A stretch of 64,000 nt of DNA from Shinella zoogloeoides (GCF_030733845.1 NZ_CP132311.1:3900869-3964868), one strand, 5' to 3'; shown: positions 35,569 through 47,022, counted from the stretch's first letter. The notes: generated by a model from the sequence alone, not told the origin. Translations and numbers: made by a program.

Positions 35569-36687
35569 CTACACGCGCATCGGCATGAGCACGTAGAGCG
35601 CGTCGTCGCCGGCAAGGTCGCGCACCAGCGTCGGCGAGCCCGGATCGGCCAGCATGAACACGGCTTCCGAGCCGGAAAGCTGCGCGGTGATGTCGAGCAG
35701 GTATTTGGCGTTGAAGCCGATTTCGAGCGGATCGTTATCGTAGCCGACCGCCAGTTCTTCGGTCGCGCTGCCCGAGTCCGGGTTGTTGACGGTCAGCGTC
35801 AGCTGCCCGTCGGCGAGCGCCAGCTTCACGGCGCGGCCGCGCTCGGAGGAAATGGTGGAAACGCGGTCGACGGCCTGTGCGAAGGACTGGCAGTCGATCT
35901 TCAGTTCCTTGTCGTTGTTGGCCGGGATCACGCGCTGGTAATCCGGGAAGGTGCCGTCGATCAGCTTGGAGGTCAGCACGATCGAGCCGATGGTGAAGCG
36001 GATCTTCGCGTCGGACACTTCCACGGTGACGACGAGATCCGGGTTGTCGACCAGCTTCTGCAGCTCGCCGACCGTCTTGCGCGGGATGATGATGCCCGGC
36101 ATGCCTTCGGAGCCGGACGGCGCCTCGACGTCGGCGCGGGCGAGACGGTGGCCGTCTGTGGCGACGGCGCGCAGCTTCAGCTGGCCGTTGCTCTCGATCG
36201 TGTGGATGAAGATACCATTGAGGTAGTAGCGGGTCTCCTCCGTCGAGATCGCGAACTGCGTGCGATCGATCAGCATCTTGAGATCCGTCGCCTTGAGGCG
36301 GAAGGTGTGCGAGAAGCTGCCGGCGGTGAGGTCCGGGAAGTCCGACTGCGGCAGGCATTGCAGCGAGAATTTCGAGCGGCCCGAGGCGACCGTCATCGAG
36401 GCGCCGTCGACGCTCGTGGCCAGCAGCACTTCCGAACCGTCGGAAAGCTTGCGCACGATGTCGTAGAGAAGATGGGCCGGGACGGTCGTTGCGCCGGCCT
36501 GCTCCACCTGGGCGGGCGTCGCCTCGGTGATCTCGAGGTCGAGGTCGGTCGCCTTCATGTCGAGGCTGGCGCCGTCCGAGCGCAGGAGCACGTTCGAGAG
36601 GATCGGGATCGTGTTGCGCCGTTCGACCACGCGATGGACGTGGTTCAGCGACTTCAGAAGGTTGGACCGCTCGAGAGTAATGCGCAT
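35569..36687 (-). CDS. dnaN: DNA polymerase III beta subunit (sliding clamp)
   Basis: A 372-residue ring-forming clamp that tethers DNA polymerase III to DNA. The N-terminus MRITLERSNLLKSL, the first-domain PILSNVLL, and the conserved C-terminal YVLMPMRV (the clamp tail) are characteristic. Length 372 is typical of alphaproteobacteria. As in other rhizobia dnaN is not beside dnaA here: dnaA is about 27 kb away in this window. It is divergent from rsmI (214-bp gap with a small CGCCGG/CCGGCG dyad at 36718-36732). Confidence 0.97.
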   Translation of the reverse strand: MRITLERSNLLKSLNHVHRVVERRNTIPILSNVLLRSDGASLDMKATDLDLEITEATPAQVEQAGATTVPAHLLYDIVRKLSDGSEVLLATSVDGASMTVASGRSKFSLQCLPQSDFPDLTAGSFSHTFRLKATDLKMLIDRTQFAISTEETRYYLNGIFIHTIESNGQLKLRAVATDGHRLARADVEAPSGSEGMPGIIIPRKTVGELQKLVDNPDLVVTVEVSDAKIRFTIGSIVLTSKLIDGTFPDYQRVIPANNDKELKIDCQSFAQAVDRVSTISSERGRAVKLALADGQLTLTVNNPDSGSATEELAVGYDNDPLEIGFNAKYLLDITAQLSGSEAVFMLADPGSPTLVRDLAGDDALYVLMPMRV

Positions 36688-36901
36688 GGAACTGTACCGC
36701 TTTCGACCGCTAGCACGCCGGAAGCCGGCGCGGCATTGCCTTGAAATCCCGGCCAGCGCCGGAAGATGTGGACGCGCAAAATGGCAGAAGTTCCGGCAGG
36801 ATTGCAAGTGCTAACGGTGTGGACGGCGTGTTCCTCAACGGCTGTCCCTTGCCGGGGCCTTTTCGCTCGCCCATAAGGAGACAAAAGAAAGGTGGCGGAC
36901 G

Positions 36902-37828
36902 ATGCGGGAAGACATGACGGCAAGCGGGGCGGGCGAGGGCGGAAAGACGTTTCGCCTGCACAATGCCGTCATCCCGGCCCGGCCGCTGGAGCCGGCGCTC
37001 TACCTGGTCGCGACGCCCATCGGCAATCTCTCCGATATCACGCTGCGGGCGCTCGAAACGCTGGCCGGCGCCGATGTGCTCGCCTGCGAGGACACGCGCG
37101 TGACCCGCGTGCTGCTCGACCGCTACGGCATCGTCAACCGGCCCTATGCCTATCACGAATACAATGCGGACGAGGCGGGGCCTCGGCTCATCGCCGCGCT
37201 GGACGCCGGCAAGTCCGTGGCGCTGGTCTCCGATGCCGGCACGCCGCTCGTCTCCGATCCGGGTTACCGGCTGGCGTTGCTCGCCATCGCCGCCGGCCAC
37301 CGCGTCGTGCCCATTCCCGGTGCCTCCGCGCCGCTCGCCGCGCTCGTCGGCTCGGGCCTGCCGAACGACGCCTTCTTCTTCGCCGGCTTCCTGCCCTCCA
37401 AGGACAAGGCGCGGCGCGACCGCCTCGCCGAGCTCGCGCAGGTTCCCGCGACACTGCTGTTCTTCGAATCGCCGCATCGCATCGCCGCGACGGTGGCGGC
37501 CGCGGCCGAGGTGCTGGGCGACGAGCGTCCGGCCTGCGTCTGCCGGGAACTGACCAAGACCTTCGAGGAATTCCGCAGAGGCACGCTCGGCGACCTCGCG
37601 GCCCATTATGGCGACGGCCACACCGTCAAGGGCGAGATCGTCTTCGTCATCGGCCCGCCGGGCGAGGCGGCAGCACCCGAGGCCGAGGATGTCGACCGGC
37701 TGCTGGCGGCGCTCGTCAAGGACATGTCGGCCGGCAAGGCGGCGACCGAGGCGGCGCGCCAGACCGGCCTGCCGCGCCGCGACCTCTACCAGCGCCTCAT
37801 CGATTTGAAGGGCGGCGATGCGGGATAG
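36902..37828 (+). CDS. rsmI: 16S rRNA 2'-O-ribose C1402 methyltransferase
   Basis: A 308-residue tetrapyrrole-methylase-fold enzyme. [19 protein letters not shown] at about residues 33-51 and the [12 protein letters not shown] loop are diagnostic for Rsm[13 protein letters not shown] follows. It methylates the 2'-OH of C1402 in 16S rRNA. An AGGTGG stretch lies close before the ATG; an in-frame ATG four codons on is possible. The last 11 bp overlap yraN, a conserved pairing. Confidence 0.96.
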   Translation: MREDMTASGAGEGGKTFRLHNAVIPARPLEPALYLVATPIGNLSDITLRALETLAGADVLACEDTRVTRVLLDRYGIVNRPYAYHEYNADEAGPRLIAALDAGKSVALVSDAGTPLVSDPGYRLALLAIAAGHRVVPIPGASAPLAALVGSGLPNDAFFFAGFLPSKDKARRDRLAELAQVPATLLFFESPHRIAATVAAAAEVLGDERPACVCRELTKTFEEFRRGTLGDLAAHYGDGHTVKGEIVFVIGPPGEAAAPEAEDVDRLLAALVKDMSAGKAATEAARQTGLPRRDLYQRLIDLKGGDAG

Positions 37829-38186
37829 GCAGGCGGATCCGAACAGGCTCAAGGCCTTCCGCTGGGGCCATGTCTCCGAATATGCCGCCGCGCTCTATCT
37901 GATGGTGAAGGGCTACCGCATCCGCGCCATCCGCCATCGCACCAAGCTCGGCGAGATCGACATCATCGCGCAGCGCGGCGATCTCGTCGTCTGCGTGGAG
38001 GTGAAGGCGCGGCGCGATCTCGACAGCGCCGTCTTCGCCGTCACCGGAACCGCCCAGCAGCGCATCCGCGCGGCGAGCGATCTCTGGCTCGCCCGCCAGC
38101 CGGACGCCCACCGCCTCTCGCTGCGCTATGACATCGTTGCGGTCCTGCCCTGGCGGCTTCCCAGGCACTTCGAAGATGCGTTTTGA
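37818..38186 (+). CDS. yraN: YraN/UPF0102 family nuclease-fold protein
   Basis: A 122-residue protein with an endonuclease-like fold. The stretch [22 protein letters not shown] carries the E/D...D..ExK pattern of UPF0102, resembling Holliday-junction-resolvase-type active sites. Its function remains uncertain. It overlaps rsmI by 11 bp, so it is translationally linked. Downstream lie the Pho-box array and the ugp operon. Confidence 0.92.
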   Translation: MRDRQADPNRLKAFRWGHVSEYAAALYLMVKGYRIRAIRHRTKLGEIDIIAQRGDLVVCVEVKARRDLDSAVFAVTGTAQQRIRAASDLWLARQPDAHRLSLRYDIVAVLPWRLPRHFEDAF

Positions 38187-38197
38187 TCAAAAGGAAA

Positions 38198-38242
38198 ATG
38201 TAACGAAACTGACATGAAAGCGTAACGCGCCTGTCATGGCCG
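38198..38242 (+). promoter_or_regulatory. Tandem Pho-box array (PhoB sites) before ugpB
   Basis: Four 7-mers repeat every 11 bp: ATGTAAC (38198), CTGACAT (38209), GCGTAAC (38220), CTGTCAT (38231). CTGTCAT equals the PhoB half-site and the 11-bp period is the known Pho-box geometry. A 17-bp element is repeated at 22-bp spacing (38200-38216 and 38222-38238). A CATTAG -10-like hexamer follows at about 38245. Phosphate-starvation induction of ugpBAEC is therefore predicted. Confidence 0.72.
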
Positions 38243-38289
38243 CTCATTAGTGCACGCCTCACACCAAGTCCGGTGAAGAGGAGCAACCC

Positions 38290-39588
38290 ATGTTCAAGCC
38301 GCTTTCCCTCGCAGGTTTCGCACTCGCAATCTCCGCCACGACGTCGATGGCCGCCACCGACATCACCTGGTGGCACGGCATGGCCGGCCGCAACGGCGAG
38401 GTCATCAACGAGGTCGCCCAGAAGTTCAACGCCGCCCAGTCGGCCTGCGTCATCACGCCGGTTTCCAAGGGCACCTACGAGGAAGCGCTCGCATCCGGCA
38501 TCGCCGCCTTCCGCGCGGGCGAGCAGCCGAACATCCTCCAGGTCTTCGACGCCGGCGCGGCGACGATCATCAACGCTCCGGGCGCGGTCATCCCGGCCGA
38601 GGACCTGATCACCGGCGCCGGCCACACCTTCGACCGCGAAGCCTTCATCGAGGGCGTGCGCTACTTCTACGCTGCGCCCGACGGCAAGTTCGTCGGCATG
38701 CCGTTCAATTCCTCGGCGCCCATCATGTATGTCAACACCGAAGCCCTCGAGAAGATCGGCGCCGAAGCGCCGAAGACCTGGGAAGAGTTCGAGGCGCTTG
38801 CCCCGAAGCTCAAGGAAGCCGGCTACCTGCCGCTCGTCCAGTCGCAGCTCACCTGGCAGTTCACGGAAAACTTCTTCTCGCGCCACAACATCCAGTTCGC
38901 GACGAACAACAACGGCTACGATTCGGTCACCGACACCAAGATCAGCATGACGGATCCTAACCTCGTCATGATGTTCACCAAGCTCAAGGCCTGGGCAGAC
39001 GAAGGCTATTTCGGCTATTACGGCGCCGGCTGGAACGACAACCAGAAGCTCTTCGAGGACGGCAAGGCCGCCTTCTGGATCGGCTCCTCGGGCTCGTTCG
39101 GCGGCCTCCAGAAGACCGCGCAGAAGCCGTTCTCGGCGACCTTCCTGCCCTATTGGCAGAGCGTGAAGGGTGCGGGCACCAACACCTTCATCGGCGGCGC
39201 CGCGCTCTTTGCGATGTCCGGCAAGCCGGAGGCCGAGAACAAGTGCACCGCCGACTTCTTCCAGTTCCTGACCTCGCCGGAAATCCAGAAGTTCTACCAT
39301 CAGGCAACCGGCTACGTCGCCATCACCAAGGCGGCCTACGAGCTGGCGAAGTCCGAGGGCTACTACGAGAAGACCCCGGTCGCCGAAGTCGGCATCCAGC
39401 AGCTCATGCTGCCGTCGGGTGACTGGTCGAAGGGCTACCGCCTCGGCTTCTACCCGCAGATCCGCGAGATCATGGAGCGCGAATACGGCCGCATCTTCGC
39501 CGGTGAAACCTCGGTCGAGGACGGTCTGAAGACGATCGAAACCGAAGCGAACGACCTGCTCGCCCGCTTCGCCAAGACCGCCGGCTGA
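38290..39588 (+). CDS. ugpB: UgpB-like periplasmic substrate-binding protein
   Basis: A 432-residue exported binding protein with a short signal peptide (residues 1-21, SMA cleavage). ITWWHGMAGRNGEVI, GIAAFRAGEQPNILQVFDAG and PFNSSAPIMYVN align by eye with UgpB of enteric bacteria, which binds sn-glycerol-3-phosphate and glycerophosphodiesters. The C-terminal GYVAITKAAYEL and GFYPQIREIME also fit. AGAGGAG lies 6 bp before the ATG. It is followed by an intercistronic palindromic element and then the permease genes. Confidence 0.88.
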   Translation: MFKPLSLAGFALAISATTSMAATDITWWHGMAGRNGEVINEVAQKFNAAQSACVITPVSKGTYEEALASGIAAFRAGEQPNILQVFDAGAATIINAPGAVIPAEDLITGAGHTFDREAFIEGVRYFYAAPDGKFVGMPFNSSAPIMYVNTEALEKIGAEAPKTWEEFEALAPKLKEAGYLPLVQSQLTWQFTENFFSRHNIQFATNNNGYDSVTDTKISMTDPNLVMMFTKLKAWADEGYFGYYGAGWNDNQKLFEDGKAAFWIGSSGSFGGLQKTAQKPFSATFLPYWQSVKGAGTNTFIGGAALFAMSGKPEAENKCTADFFQFLTSPEIQKFYHQATGYVAITKAAYELAKSEGYYEKTPVAEVGIQQLMLPSGDWSKGYRLGFYPQIREIMEREYGRIFAGETSVEDGLKTIETEANDLLARFAKTAG

Positions 39589-39599
39589 TAGGGAAGGGT

Positions 39600-39733
39600 T
39601 CCCCCTCACCCCGCCTCCGCTTCGCTCGGCGACCCTCTCCCCAGGGGGAGAGGGGGACCGGCGACGCTGCCACATCTTCCCTTCTCCCCAGCGGGGAGAA
39701 GGTGGCCGGCAGGCCGGATGAGGGGGGCTGACA
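39600..39733. repeat. Intercistronic palindromic repeat element (REP/RIME-like)
   Basis: About 130 bp between ugpB and ugpA. The outer parts are imperfect inverted copies (CCCCCTCACCCCGCCT at the left; a complementary GGCCGGATGAGGGGGG at the right). Two perfect internal hairpins follow: CCCTCTCCCC with GGGGAGAGGG, and CCTTCTCCCC with GGGGAGAAGG. This style of short dispersed palindrome is common in rhizobial genomes. It can stabilise the 3' end of the upstream message. Confidence 0.8.
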
Positions 39734-39744
39734 AAGGATCGCTT

Positions 39745-40626
39745 ATGAAGCGCGTGCAGTTCTCCTCGCCTTTTCTGCCCTATCTCTTCCTCGCGCCGCA
39801 GATGGCGATCATCGTCGTGTTCTTCTATTGGCCGTCCGTGCAGGCGATCCAGTCGTCCTTCTATCTGGAGGACCCCTTCGGCTTCGGCTCCACCTTCGTC
39901 GGCCTCGGCAACTATGCCGACGCGCTCGGCTCCGTGCAGTACCAGTCGATCGCCCGCTTCACCGTAGTCTTCACGGCGCTCGTCACCTTCCTTTCGCTCG
40001 GCATCGGCATGCTGCTTGCCGTGAAGGCGGATGCGGTGCTGAAGGGCAGCTCCACCTACAAGACGCTGCTCATCTGGGTCTATGCCATCGCCCCGCCGGT
40101 CGCCGGCCTCATGGGCATGATGTTCTTCGACCAGCATATCGGCCCGCTGGTGAAATTCGCCGCCCTCTTCGGCTGGGACATGAAGGTCGGCCTCGACTAC
40201 AACGACACGGCGATCGCCATGATCATCGTCTCGACCTGGAAGCAGATTCCCTACAATTTCATCTTCATTCTCTCGGGGCTCCAGAGCATTCCGGCCTCCG
40301 TGCGGGAAGCCGCCGCCATCGACTGCCGCTCGGGTTTCCGGCGCTTCTGGACGATGACGCTGCCGCTGCTCGCGCCCACCGCCTTCTTCCTGCTCATCAT
40401 CAACATGACCTATGCGCTCTTCGACACGTTCGGCGTCATCGACGTGATGGTGAAGGACAAGGCCGCCAACAACCCGATCACGCTCGTCTACAAGGTCTAT
40501 ATGGACGGGTTCCGCGGCAATGACCTCGGCGGCTCCTCGGCCCAGTCCGTCATCCTGATGATCGTCGTCTTCGTGCTCACCATCTTCCAGTTCCGCTTCA
40601 TCGAGCGGCGCGTGCACTACACCTGA
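39745..40626 (+). CDS. ugpA: UgpA-like ABC transporter permease
   Basis: A 293-residue inner-membrane permease with six predicted helices. The MalF/UgpA-type EAA loop reads [25 protein letters not shown] near residues 190-215 (in two parts). It pairs with UgpE to form the channel for glycerol-3-phosphate-like substrates. AAAGGA lies 7 bp before the ATG. It begins right after the palindromic element. Confidence 0.9.
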   Translation: MKRVQFSSPFLPYLFLAPQMAIIVVFFYWPSVQAIQSSFYLEDPFGFGSTFVGLGNYADALGSVQYQSIARFTVVFTALVTFLSLGIGMLLAVKADAVLKGSSTYKTLLIWVYAIAPPVAGLMGMMFFDQHIGPLVKFAALFGWDMKVGLDYNDTAIAMIIVSTWKQIPYNFIFILSGLQSIPASVREAAAIDCRSGFRRFWTMTLPLLAPTAFFLLIINMTYALFDTFGVIDVMVKDKAANNPITLVYKVYMDGFRGNDLGGSSAQSVILMIVVFVLTIFQFRFIERRVHYT

Positions 40627-40640
40627 GAGGGCGCCCGCCA

Positions 40641-41483
40641 ATGAACCGTATCCGCCTGTTCGATCATATCGTCCTGCTCCTCGGCGTCTTCGTCATGGTG
40701 GCGCCCGTGGTGGTCGCCTTCATGACCTCGACCCACGACGCGGCCGACATCCACCGCAACGGCCTCTCCCTCACCTGGGGCGGCAATTTCACCGAGACCT
40801 ACAACACCGTGCTGACGCGCGAAGGCGGCTTCACCGGCAAGATCACCGGCGCGCGCATGATCTGGAATTCGTTGATCCTCGGCGTAGGCTTTGCGGTGGG
40901 CAAGATCGTGCTGTCCATGCTGGCGGCCTACGCCATCGTCTATTTCCGCTTCAGGCTCGGCACGCTGTTCTTCTGGATGATCTTCACGACGCTGCTTCTG
41001 CCGCTCGAAGTGCGGATCGTCCCCTCCTATGCCGTAATGAACAAGCTTTCGCTGACCAACACCTATACCGGCCTCATCGTGCCGCTGCTGGCCTCCGCCA
41101 CCGGCACCTTCTTCTTCCGCCAGTTCTTCAAGTCCGTGCCCGAGGAGTTGCTGGAGGCCGCCCGCATCGACGGGGCTGGCCCGTTCAAGTTCTTCATCGA
41201 CGTCCTGGTGCCGCTCTCGCGCACGATGATCGCGGCCATCTTCATCATCATGTTCGTCTATGGCTGGAACCAGTACCTCTGGCCGACGCTGATGACCACG
41301 GACGAGCGGTTCTTCACGCTGGTGCGCGGCATCAAGCAGATCCTGCTCGTCTGGGTGGGCTCCAACATTCCCGACTACAACGAGGCCTTTGCGCTGGCGA
41401 TCCTCGCCATGCTGCCGCCGGTGATGATCGTGCTGATCTTCCAGCGGTGGTTCATCAAGGGCCTCACCGAAAGCGACAAGTAA
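40641..41483 (+). CDS. ugpE: UgpE-like ABC transporter permease
   Basis: A 280-residue MalG/UgpE-type permease with six hydrophobic segments. The EAA loop reads [19 protein letters not shown] near residues 165-183. It lies 14 bp after ugpA and 11 bp before ugpC. Together the permeases and the ATPase form the importer fed by the UgpB-like protein. Confidence 0.9.
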   Translation: MNRIRLFDHIVLLLGVFVMVAPVVVAFMTSTHDAADIHRNGLSLTWGGNFTETYNTVLTREGGFTGKITGARMIWNSLILGVGFAVGKIVLSMLAAYAIVYFRFRLGTLFFWMIFTTLLLPLEVRIVPSYAVMNKLSLTNTYTGLIVPLLASATGTFFFRQFFKSVPEELLEAARIDGAGPFKFFIDVLVPLSRTMIAAIFIIMFVYGWNQYLWPTLMTTDERFFTLVRGIKQILLVWVGSNIPDYNEAFALAILAMLPPVMIVLIFQRWFIKGLTESDK

Positions 41484-41494
41484 GGAGTCTTCCG

Positions 41495-42600
<1,106 letters not shown>

Positions 42601-42604
<4 letters not shown>

Positions 42605-43596
42605 TGATCCGCACCACCACAGACCGGCTTGCCGCCCCGAGCGCGGAAGATCGCGCCGGGATCGCCGCCCTTGAAAAGACCATCGCCGCGCATGACGCCC
42701 GCATGGCGGAACTGCCCTGTATGAATGCCGTGGAAACGGGCGGCCGCGCCGAACGCGCCGAGCCGCTGCCCTTCCCCTTCACCGTCGCCGCCTGGAACCT
42801 GGAGCGCTGCCTGTTCCCGCTGCAAAGCGCCGAACATCTCGGCATCACCGGCGCCGAAATCGTGCTGCTCTCGGAAATGGACGACGGCATGGCCCGCACG
42901 CGCCAGCGCCACACCACGGCCGAGGTCGCCGAGCAGCTTGGCATGGCCTATCTCTACGGCGTCGAGTTCATCGAGCTCGGCCTCGGCTCCGAGACGGAGC
43001 GCGAATTCTGCAAGGACGATTTCAACCGCCGCGGCCTGCACGGCAACGGCCTGCTTTCCACCGTGCCGCTGCACGAACCCTTCCTGCTGCGCCTCGAAGG
43101 CGAACGCCTCTGGTTCATCGGCGAGGTCGACCAGCCGCGCCTTGGCGAGCGCATGGCGATCGGCGGTGTGGTCAATACAGAAGCCGGCCCGATCGTCCTC
43201 GTGTCGACGCATCTGGAAAGCGTCACCACGGCCATCTATCGGGAACGCCAGATGATCGGCCTCATCAATGCGCTCGACGCGGCCTTTCCCGGCCTGCCCA
43301 TCCTGATCGGCGGGGACCTCAACACCGGCAACCATGCCGGCGGCGATTTCGAGGCCGAAGGGCTTTTCGCCCGGGCGGCCGAGCGCGGCTTCACCCGCCA
43401 CGGCGGCCCGCTCGATGTCATGACCACGCGCCCGAGCCTCATTACCCGCTGGCCCGAGCGGGCGATGAAGCTCGACTGGTTTTTGTCGCGCGGCCTTACC
43501 GTTTCGCAGGTCGAGATCGTTCCTTCGCTCTCTCCCGCCGGCAAGCCGCTCTCCGACCACGACCTCATCACCTGCCGCATCGACGGCTTTGCCTGA
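42601..43596 (+). CDS. EEP-family phosphodiesterase in the ugp operon
   Basis: A 331-residue endonuclease/exonuclease/phosphatase-fold protein: [12 protein letters not shown] at the N-terminal metal site, [14 protein letters not shown] with the metal Glu/Asp, [31 protein letters not shown] and a terminal SDHDLITC. Its 4-bp overlap with ugpC shows it is cotranscribed with the transporter. In enteric bacteria this slot holds ugpQ, a glycerophosphodiester phosphodiesterase; this EEP protein may do a similar job with a different fold. Substrate is not proven. Confidence 0.83.
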
Positions 43597-43656
43597 GCCC
43601 GTTGCCATAGCGCCTGACGCATCCTAAATGTGTCGGGCATCCTCAGGGGACTTTTC

Positions 43657-44601
43657 ATGGCAAAGATCAAGAACGTCGCGGTCCAGATGGACCATGTATC
43701 GACCATCAACATCGCGGGCGATTCCACCTTCGCCATGAGCATCGAGGCGCAAAGCCGAGGCTACAGGCTCTTCCACTACACGCCCGGCCGGCTCAGCCTG
43801 CGCGACGGCAAGGTCTACGCCACCGTCGAGCCGATGGAGCTGCGCGACGTCAGGGGCGACCATTACACGCTGGGCGAAGCCGAGCGCGTTGACCTCTCGA
43901 CCATGGACGTGGTGCTGCTGCGCCAGGATCCGCCCTTCGACATGGCCTACATCACCTCGACGCATCTGCTGGAGCGCATCCACCCGAAGACGCTCGTCGT
44001 CAACGATCCGGCCTGGGTGCGCAACTCGCCGGAAAAGATCTTCGTCACCGAATTCGCCGACCTGATGCCGGCAACCCTGATCACCCGCGATCCCGCCGAA
44101 ATCCGCCGCTTCCGCGACGAGATGGGCGACATGATCCTCAAGCCGCTCTACGGCAATGGCGGGGCCGGCGTCTTCCATTCCACCAAGGACGACCGCAACC
44201 TCTCCTCGCTGCTCGAAATGTTCGGCCAGATGTTCCGCGAGCCCTTTATCGCCCAGCAATACCTGCCGGACGTGCGCAAGGGCGACAAGCGCATCATCCT
44301 CGTCGACGGCGAGCCGGTCGGCGCGATCAACCGCGTGCCGGCCGAACATGACGCCCGTTCCAACATGCATGCCGGCGGCCGGCCGGAGGCGACGGAGCTG
44401 ACGGCGCGCGAGAAGGAGATCTGCTCGCGCATCGGCCCGGCGCTGCGCGAGCGCGGCTTCCTGCTCGTCGGCATCGATGTCATCGGCGACTACATGACCG
44501 AGATCAACGTGACCTCGCCGACCGGCATCCGCGAGGTCAGGAACTTCGGCGGCGCCGATATCGCCGCCCTCCTGTGGGACGCCATCGAGAAGAAGCGCTG
44601 A
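43657..44601 (+). CDS. gshB: Glutathione synthetase
   Basis: A 314-residue ATP-grasp enzyme joining gamma-glutamylcysteine and glycine. [35 protein letters not shown] (ATP-binding glycine loop) and [22 protein letters not shown] are diagnostic. AGGGGA lies 7 bp before the ATG at 43657; an in-frame GTG at 43630 is less likely. It is 60 bp after the EEP gene. Confidence 0.96.
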   Translation: MAKIKNVAVQMDHVSTINIAGDSTFAMSIEAQSRGYRLFHYTPGRLSLRDGKVYATVEPMELRDVRGDHYTLGEAERVDLSTMDVVLLRQDPPFDMAYITSTHLLERIHPKTLVVNDPAWVRNSPEKIFVTEFADLMPATLITRDPAEIRRFRDEMGDMILKPLYGNGGAGVFHSTKDDRNLSSLLEMFGQMFREPFIAQQYLPDVRKGDKRIILVDGEPVGAINRVPAEHDARSNMHAGGRPEATELTAREKEICSRIGPALRERGFLLVGIDVIGDYMTEINVTSPTGIREVRNFGGADIAALLWDAIEKKR

Positions 44602-44621
44602 CCTTTCCGCAAAAGGCATGC

Positions 44622-44650
44622 GCGGGACGTTCCGTTCGCGAACGTCCCGC
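44622..44650. terminator. Hairpin after gshB
   Basis: GCGGGACGTTC (44622-44632) pairs perfectly with GAACGTCCCGC (44640-44650), loop 7 nt. It lies 20 bp after the gshB stop. The following bases (CTTCGTTCC) are only weakly T-rich, so termination efficiency is uncertain. Confidence 0.6.
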
Positions 44651-44811
44651 CTTCGTTCCAGGAATGCAACCGAACACAACCAAAGCGTGGAAAATCCCTT
44701 CGCAAGTTCTATAATTGTTCTTGTTTCATTCCATGTTTCATGCCAGATTTGCGGATGCAACCCTGGGGCGGCTTCGAAGACCGTTTTCGGCCGGGGCGAG
44801 CGGGGGCGATC

Positions 44812-46344
44812 ATGGTGGCACGGGTTGGTACGATTGCGTTTCAGGGCATCGAGGGCGTGCCCGTGGACGTGCAGGTCATGGTGGCGCCCGGCAAGGTGGG
44901 CATGCAGATCGTCGGCCTGCCGGACAAGGCGGTCGCCGAAAGCCGTGAGCGCGTGCAGGCCGCCCTTCATGCCTCCGGCCTCTCGCTGCCGCCCAAGCGC
45001 GTGACGGTCAACCTTGCGCCCGCCGATCTTCCCAAGGAAGGCAGCCACTACGATCTCGCCATCGCGCTCGGCCTCATGATGGCGCTCGGCGCCGTGCCCG
45101 GCGATGCGCTTGAGGGTTTTCTCGTCATCGGCGAACTCAATCTCGACGGCACGATCGCGCCCGTCGCCGGCGCCCTGCCTGCCGCGATGGGCGCGAATGC
45201 GCTCGGCAGGGGGCTCGTCTGCCCGGCGGAAAACGGCGCGGAGGCGGCCTGGGCCGGCGGCGGGCTCGACATCCTGGCGCCGCGAAGCCTCATCGCGCTC
45301 GCCAATCATTTCAAGGGCACGCAGGTGCTGTCGCGGCCGGTGCCGGCGATCCGGGCATCCGCCGCGGACCTGCCTGACCTCGCCGATATCCGTGGCCAGG
45401 AAAGCGCCAAGCGCGCGCTGGAGGTGGCGGCCGCCGGCAGCCACAACCTGCTGATGGTCGGTCCCCCAGGCTCGGGCAAATCCATGCTCGCCGCGCGCCT
45501 TGCCGCCATCCTGCCGCCGCTCTCGCCGACGGAGCTGCTCGAAGTCTCGATGATCCACTCCATTGCCGGCCAGCTCTCCGGCGGCCGGCTGTCGGATCGC
45601 CGGCCCTTCCGCGCTCCGCACCATTCCGCCACCATGGCGGCGCTTGTCGGCGGCGGCGCGCGGGCGAAACCCGGCGAGGTCTCGCTCGCCCACAATGGCG
45701 TGCTCTTTCTCGACGAACTGCCGGAATTCTCGCCGCAGGCGCTCGATGCGCTGCGCCAGCCGCTCGAAACGGGCGAGTGCATCATCGCGCGGGCAAACCA
45801 CCGCGTCAGCTATCCGGCCGCCGTGCAGCTCGTCGCGGCCATGAATCCCTGCCGCTGCGGCATGGCGGGCGAGCCGGGCCGCACCTGCGCGCGCGGCCCC
45901 CGCTGCATGAGCGATTATCAGGCGCGAGTCTCCGGCCCCCTGATGGACCGCATCGATATCCGCATCGACGTGCCGGCGGTCTCCGCGACGGACCTCCTGC
46001 GCCCCATGGCGGCGGAGCGGAGCGAAACCGTCGCCCGCCGCGTCGCCCGGGCCCGGGCCTTGCAGATCGACCGCTTCGCCCGTCTCGGCATGGGCTCGGT
46101 CACGAGCAATGCCCGTGCCTCGACCGCGCTCGTCGAAAAGATGGCCGAGCCCGATCCCGGCGGTCTCCAGCTTCTGCGCGATGCGGCCGAGAAGATGTGC
46201 TTTTCCGCGCGGGGCTATCACCGCGTCCTCAAGGTCGCCCGCACGCTCGCCGACCTCGACGAGGCCACGGTCGTCGGCCGCATCCACCTGGCGGAGGCGA
46301 TCTCCTACCGCATTGCCGGCGAGCGGCTGATCGCGGCGGCGTGA
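44812..46344 (+). CDS. comM: ComM/YifB-family Mg-chelatase-like AAA+ ATPase
   Basis: A 510-residue protein. An N-terminal Lon-like domain (VQVMVAPGKVGMQIVGLPDKAV, NLAPADLPKEGSHYDLAIAL) precedes an AAA+ ATPase with Walker A GPPGSGKSM and Walker B GVLFLDELPEF. A cysteine-rich insert NPCRCGMAGEPGRTC is typical. ComM is a branch-migration helicase used in natural transformation. The ATG at 44812 is chosen from the conserved N-terminus. Confidence 0.93.
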   Translation: MVARVGTIAFQGIEGVPVDVQVMVAPGKVGMQIVGLPDKAVAESRERVQAALHASGLSLPPKRVTVNLAPADLPKEGSHYDLAIALGLMMALGAVPGDALEGFLVIGELNLDGTIAPVAGALPAAMGANALGRGLVCPAENGAEAAWAGGGLDILAPRSLIALANHFKGTQVLSRPVPAIRASAADLPDLADIRGQESAKRALEVAAAGSHNLLMVGPPGSGKSMLAARLAAILPPLSPTELLEVSMIHSIAGQLSGGRLSDRRPFRAPHHSATMAALVGGGARAKPGEVSLAHNGVLFLDELPEFSPQALDALRQPLETGECIIARANHRVSYPAAVQLVAAMNPCRCGMAGEPGRTCARGPRCMSDYQARVSGPLMDRIDIRIDVPAVSATDLLRPMAAERSETVARRVARARALQIDRFARLGMGSVTSNARASTALVEKMAEPDPGGLQLLRDAAEKMCFSARGYHRVLKVARTLADLDEATVVGRIHLAEAISYRIAGERLIAAA

Positions 46345-46557
46345 GCCTGTTGTGGGCGACGAGATAGCCGACCGCTGATTTGGTGGCGGCTGATCTGGTG
46401 AAAGGCGGACGGATCGATTCGGTCGAGGCTTGTCCATCATTCATCGTGCTGCGGACGGCGAGGGCGTGTTGGACAGATGCTTAGTTGCTTAGTGATCAGG
46501 GAGGGAACCTGACGCGTACGAGCGCTGAATACCGATTTTAAGCTCGGCTGACCGGCG

Positions 46558-46956
46558 TCAGGCCGGCCCCTTGAAGACGGCTTCGATCCTGTGCCCGTCG
46601 GGGTCGATGACGAAGGCGGCATAATAGGTCGAGCCGTAGTGCGGCCGAAGGCCCGGCGGGCCGTTGTCGGTGCCGCCAGCGGCAAGGGCGGCAGCGTGGA
46701 AGGCCTCGACCGCCTTTCTGCTCGGTGCCGCAAAGGCGATGTGAAAGCCCGGGCCCGGCGCGCGGGCCGCATTGCCCTGTTGCTTGAGGGCCAGCTTGTC
46801 GCCGCCATCAGGCGGCCCGTAGCCGACGGCCTGGTCCGGCTCGCCGGGACGAATATCCGACCAGACGCGGACATGACCGAGCGGGGCCAGCACCGCGTCG
46901 TAGAACGTTGCCGCGCGCTCCAGGTTGGAGACGCCGAGGGAGAGATGGTGGAGCAT
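46558..46956 (-). CDS. VOC-family glyoxalase/bleomycin-resistance-like protein
   Basis: A 132-residue vicinal oxygen chelate protein. LHHLSLGVSNLERAATFYD at the start supplies the first metal His, and YYAAFVIDPDGHRIEAVF near the end the C-terminal Glu. It could be a metal enzyme or binding protein; substrate unknown. The 213 bp between comM and this gene (46345-46557) hold nothing recognisable apart from a short GCTGAT-TGGTG repetition. Confidence 0.88.
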   Translation of the reverse strand: MLHHLSLGVSNLERAATFYDAVLAPLGHVRVWSDIRPGEPDQAVGYGPPDGGDKLALKQQGNAARAPGPGFHIAFAAPSRKAVEAFHAAALAAGGTDNGPPGLRPHYGSTYYAAFVIDPDGHRIEAVFKGPA

Positions 46957-47022
46957 GTTTCAGGCTGCTGGGCGGGCGAAGGGGTAGCCCGTCGCGAGTG
47001 CGGCACGACGGGCGGTTTGACG

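Noticed and set aside
39600..39733. CRISPR array or insertion-sequence ends
   Set aside because: The element is one compact palindrome without regular spacers, target duplication or transposase.
38041..40641. An 866-codon minus-strand frame opposite yraN, ugpB and ugpA
   Set aside because: Shadow of codon bias in the ugp genes; it even runs through the palindromic repeat element, which would not be coding.
43624..46440. A 938-codon minus-strand frame opposite gshB and comM
   Set aside because: Same shadow composition, no start context, covers two solid genes.
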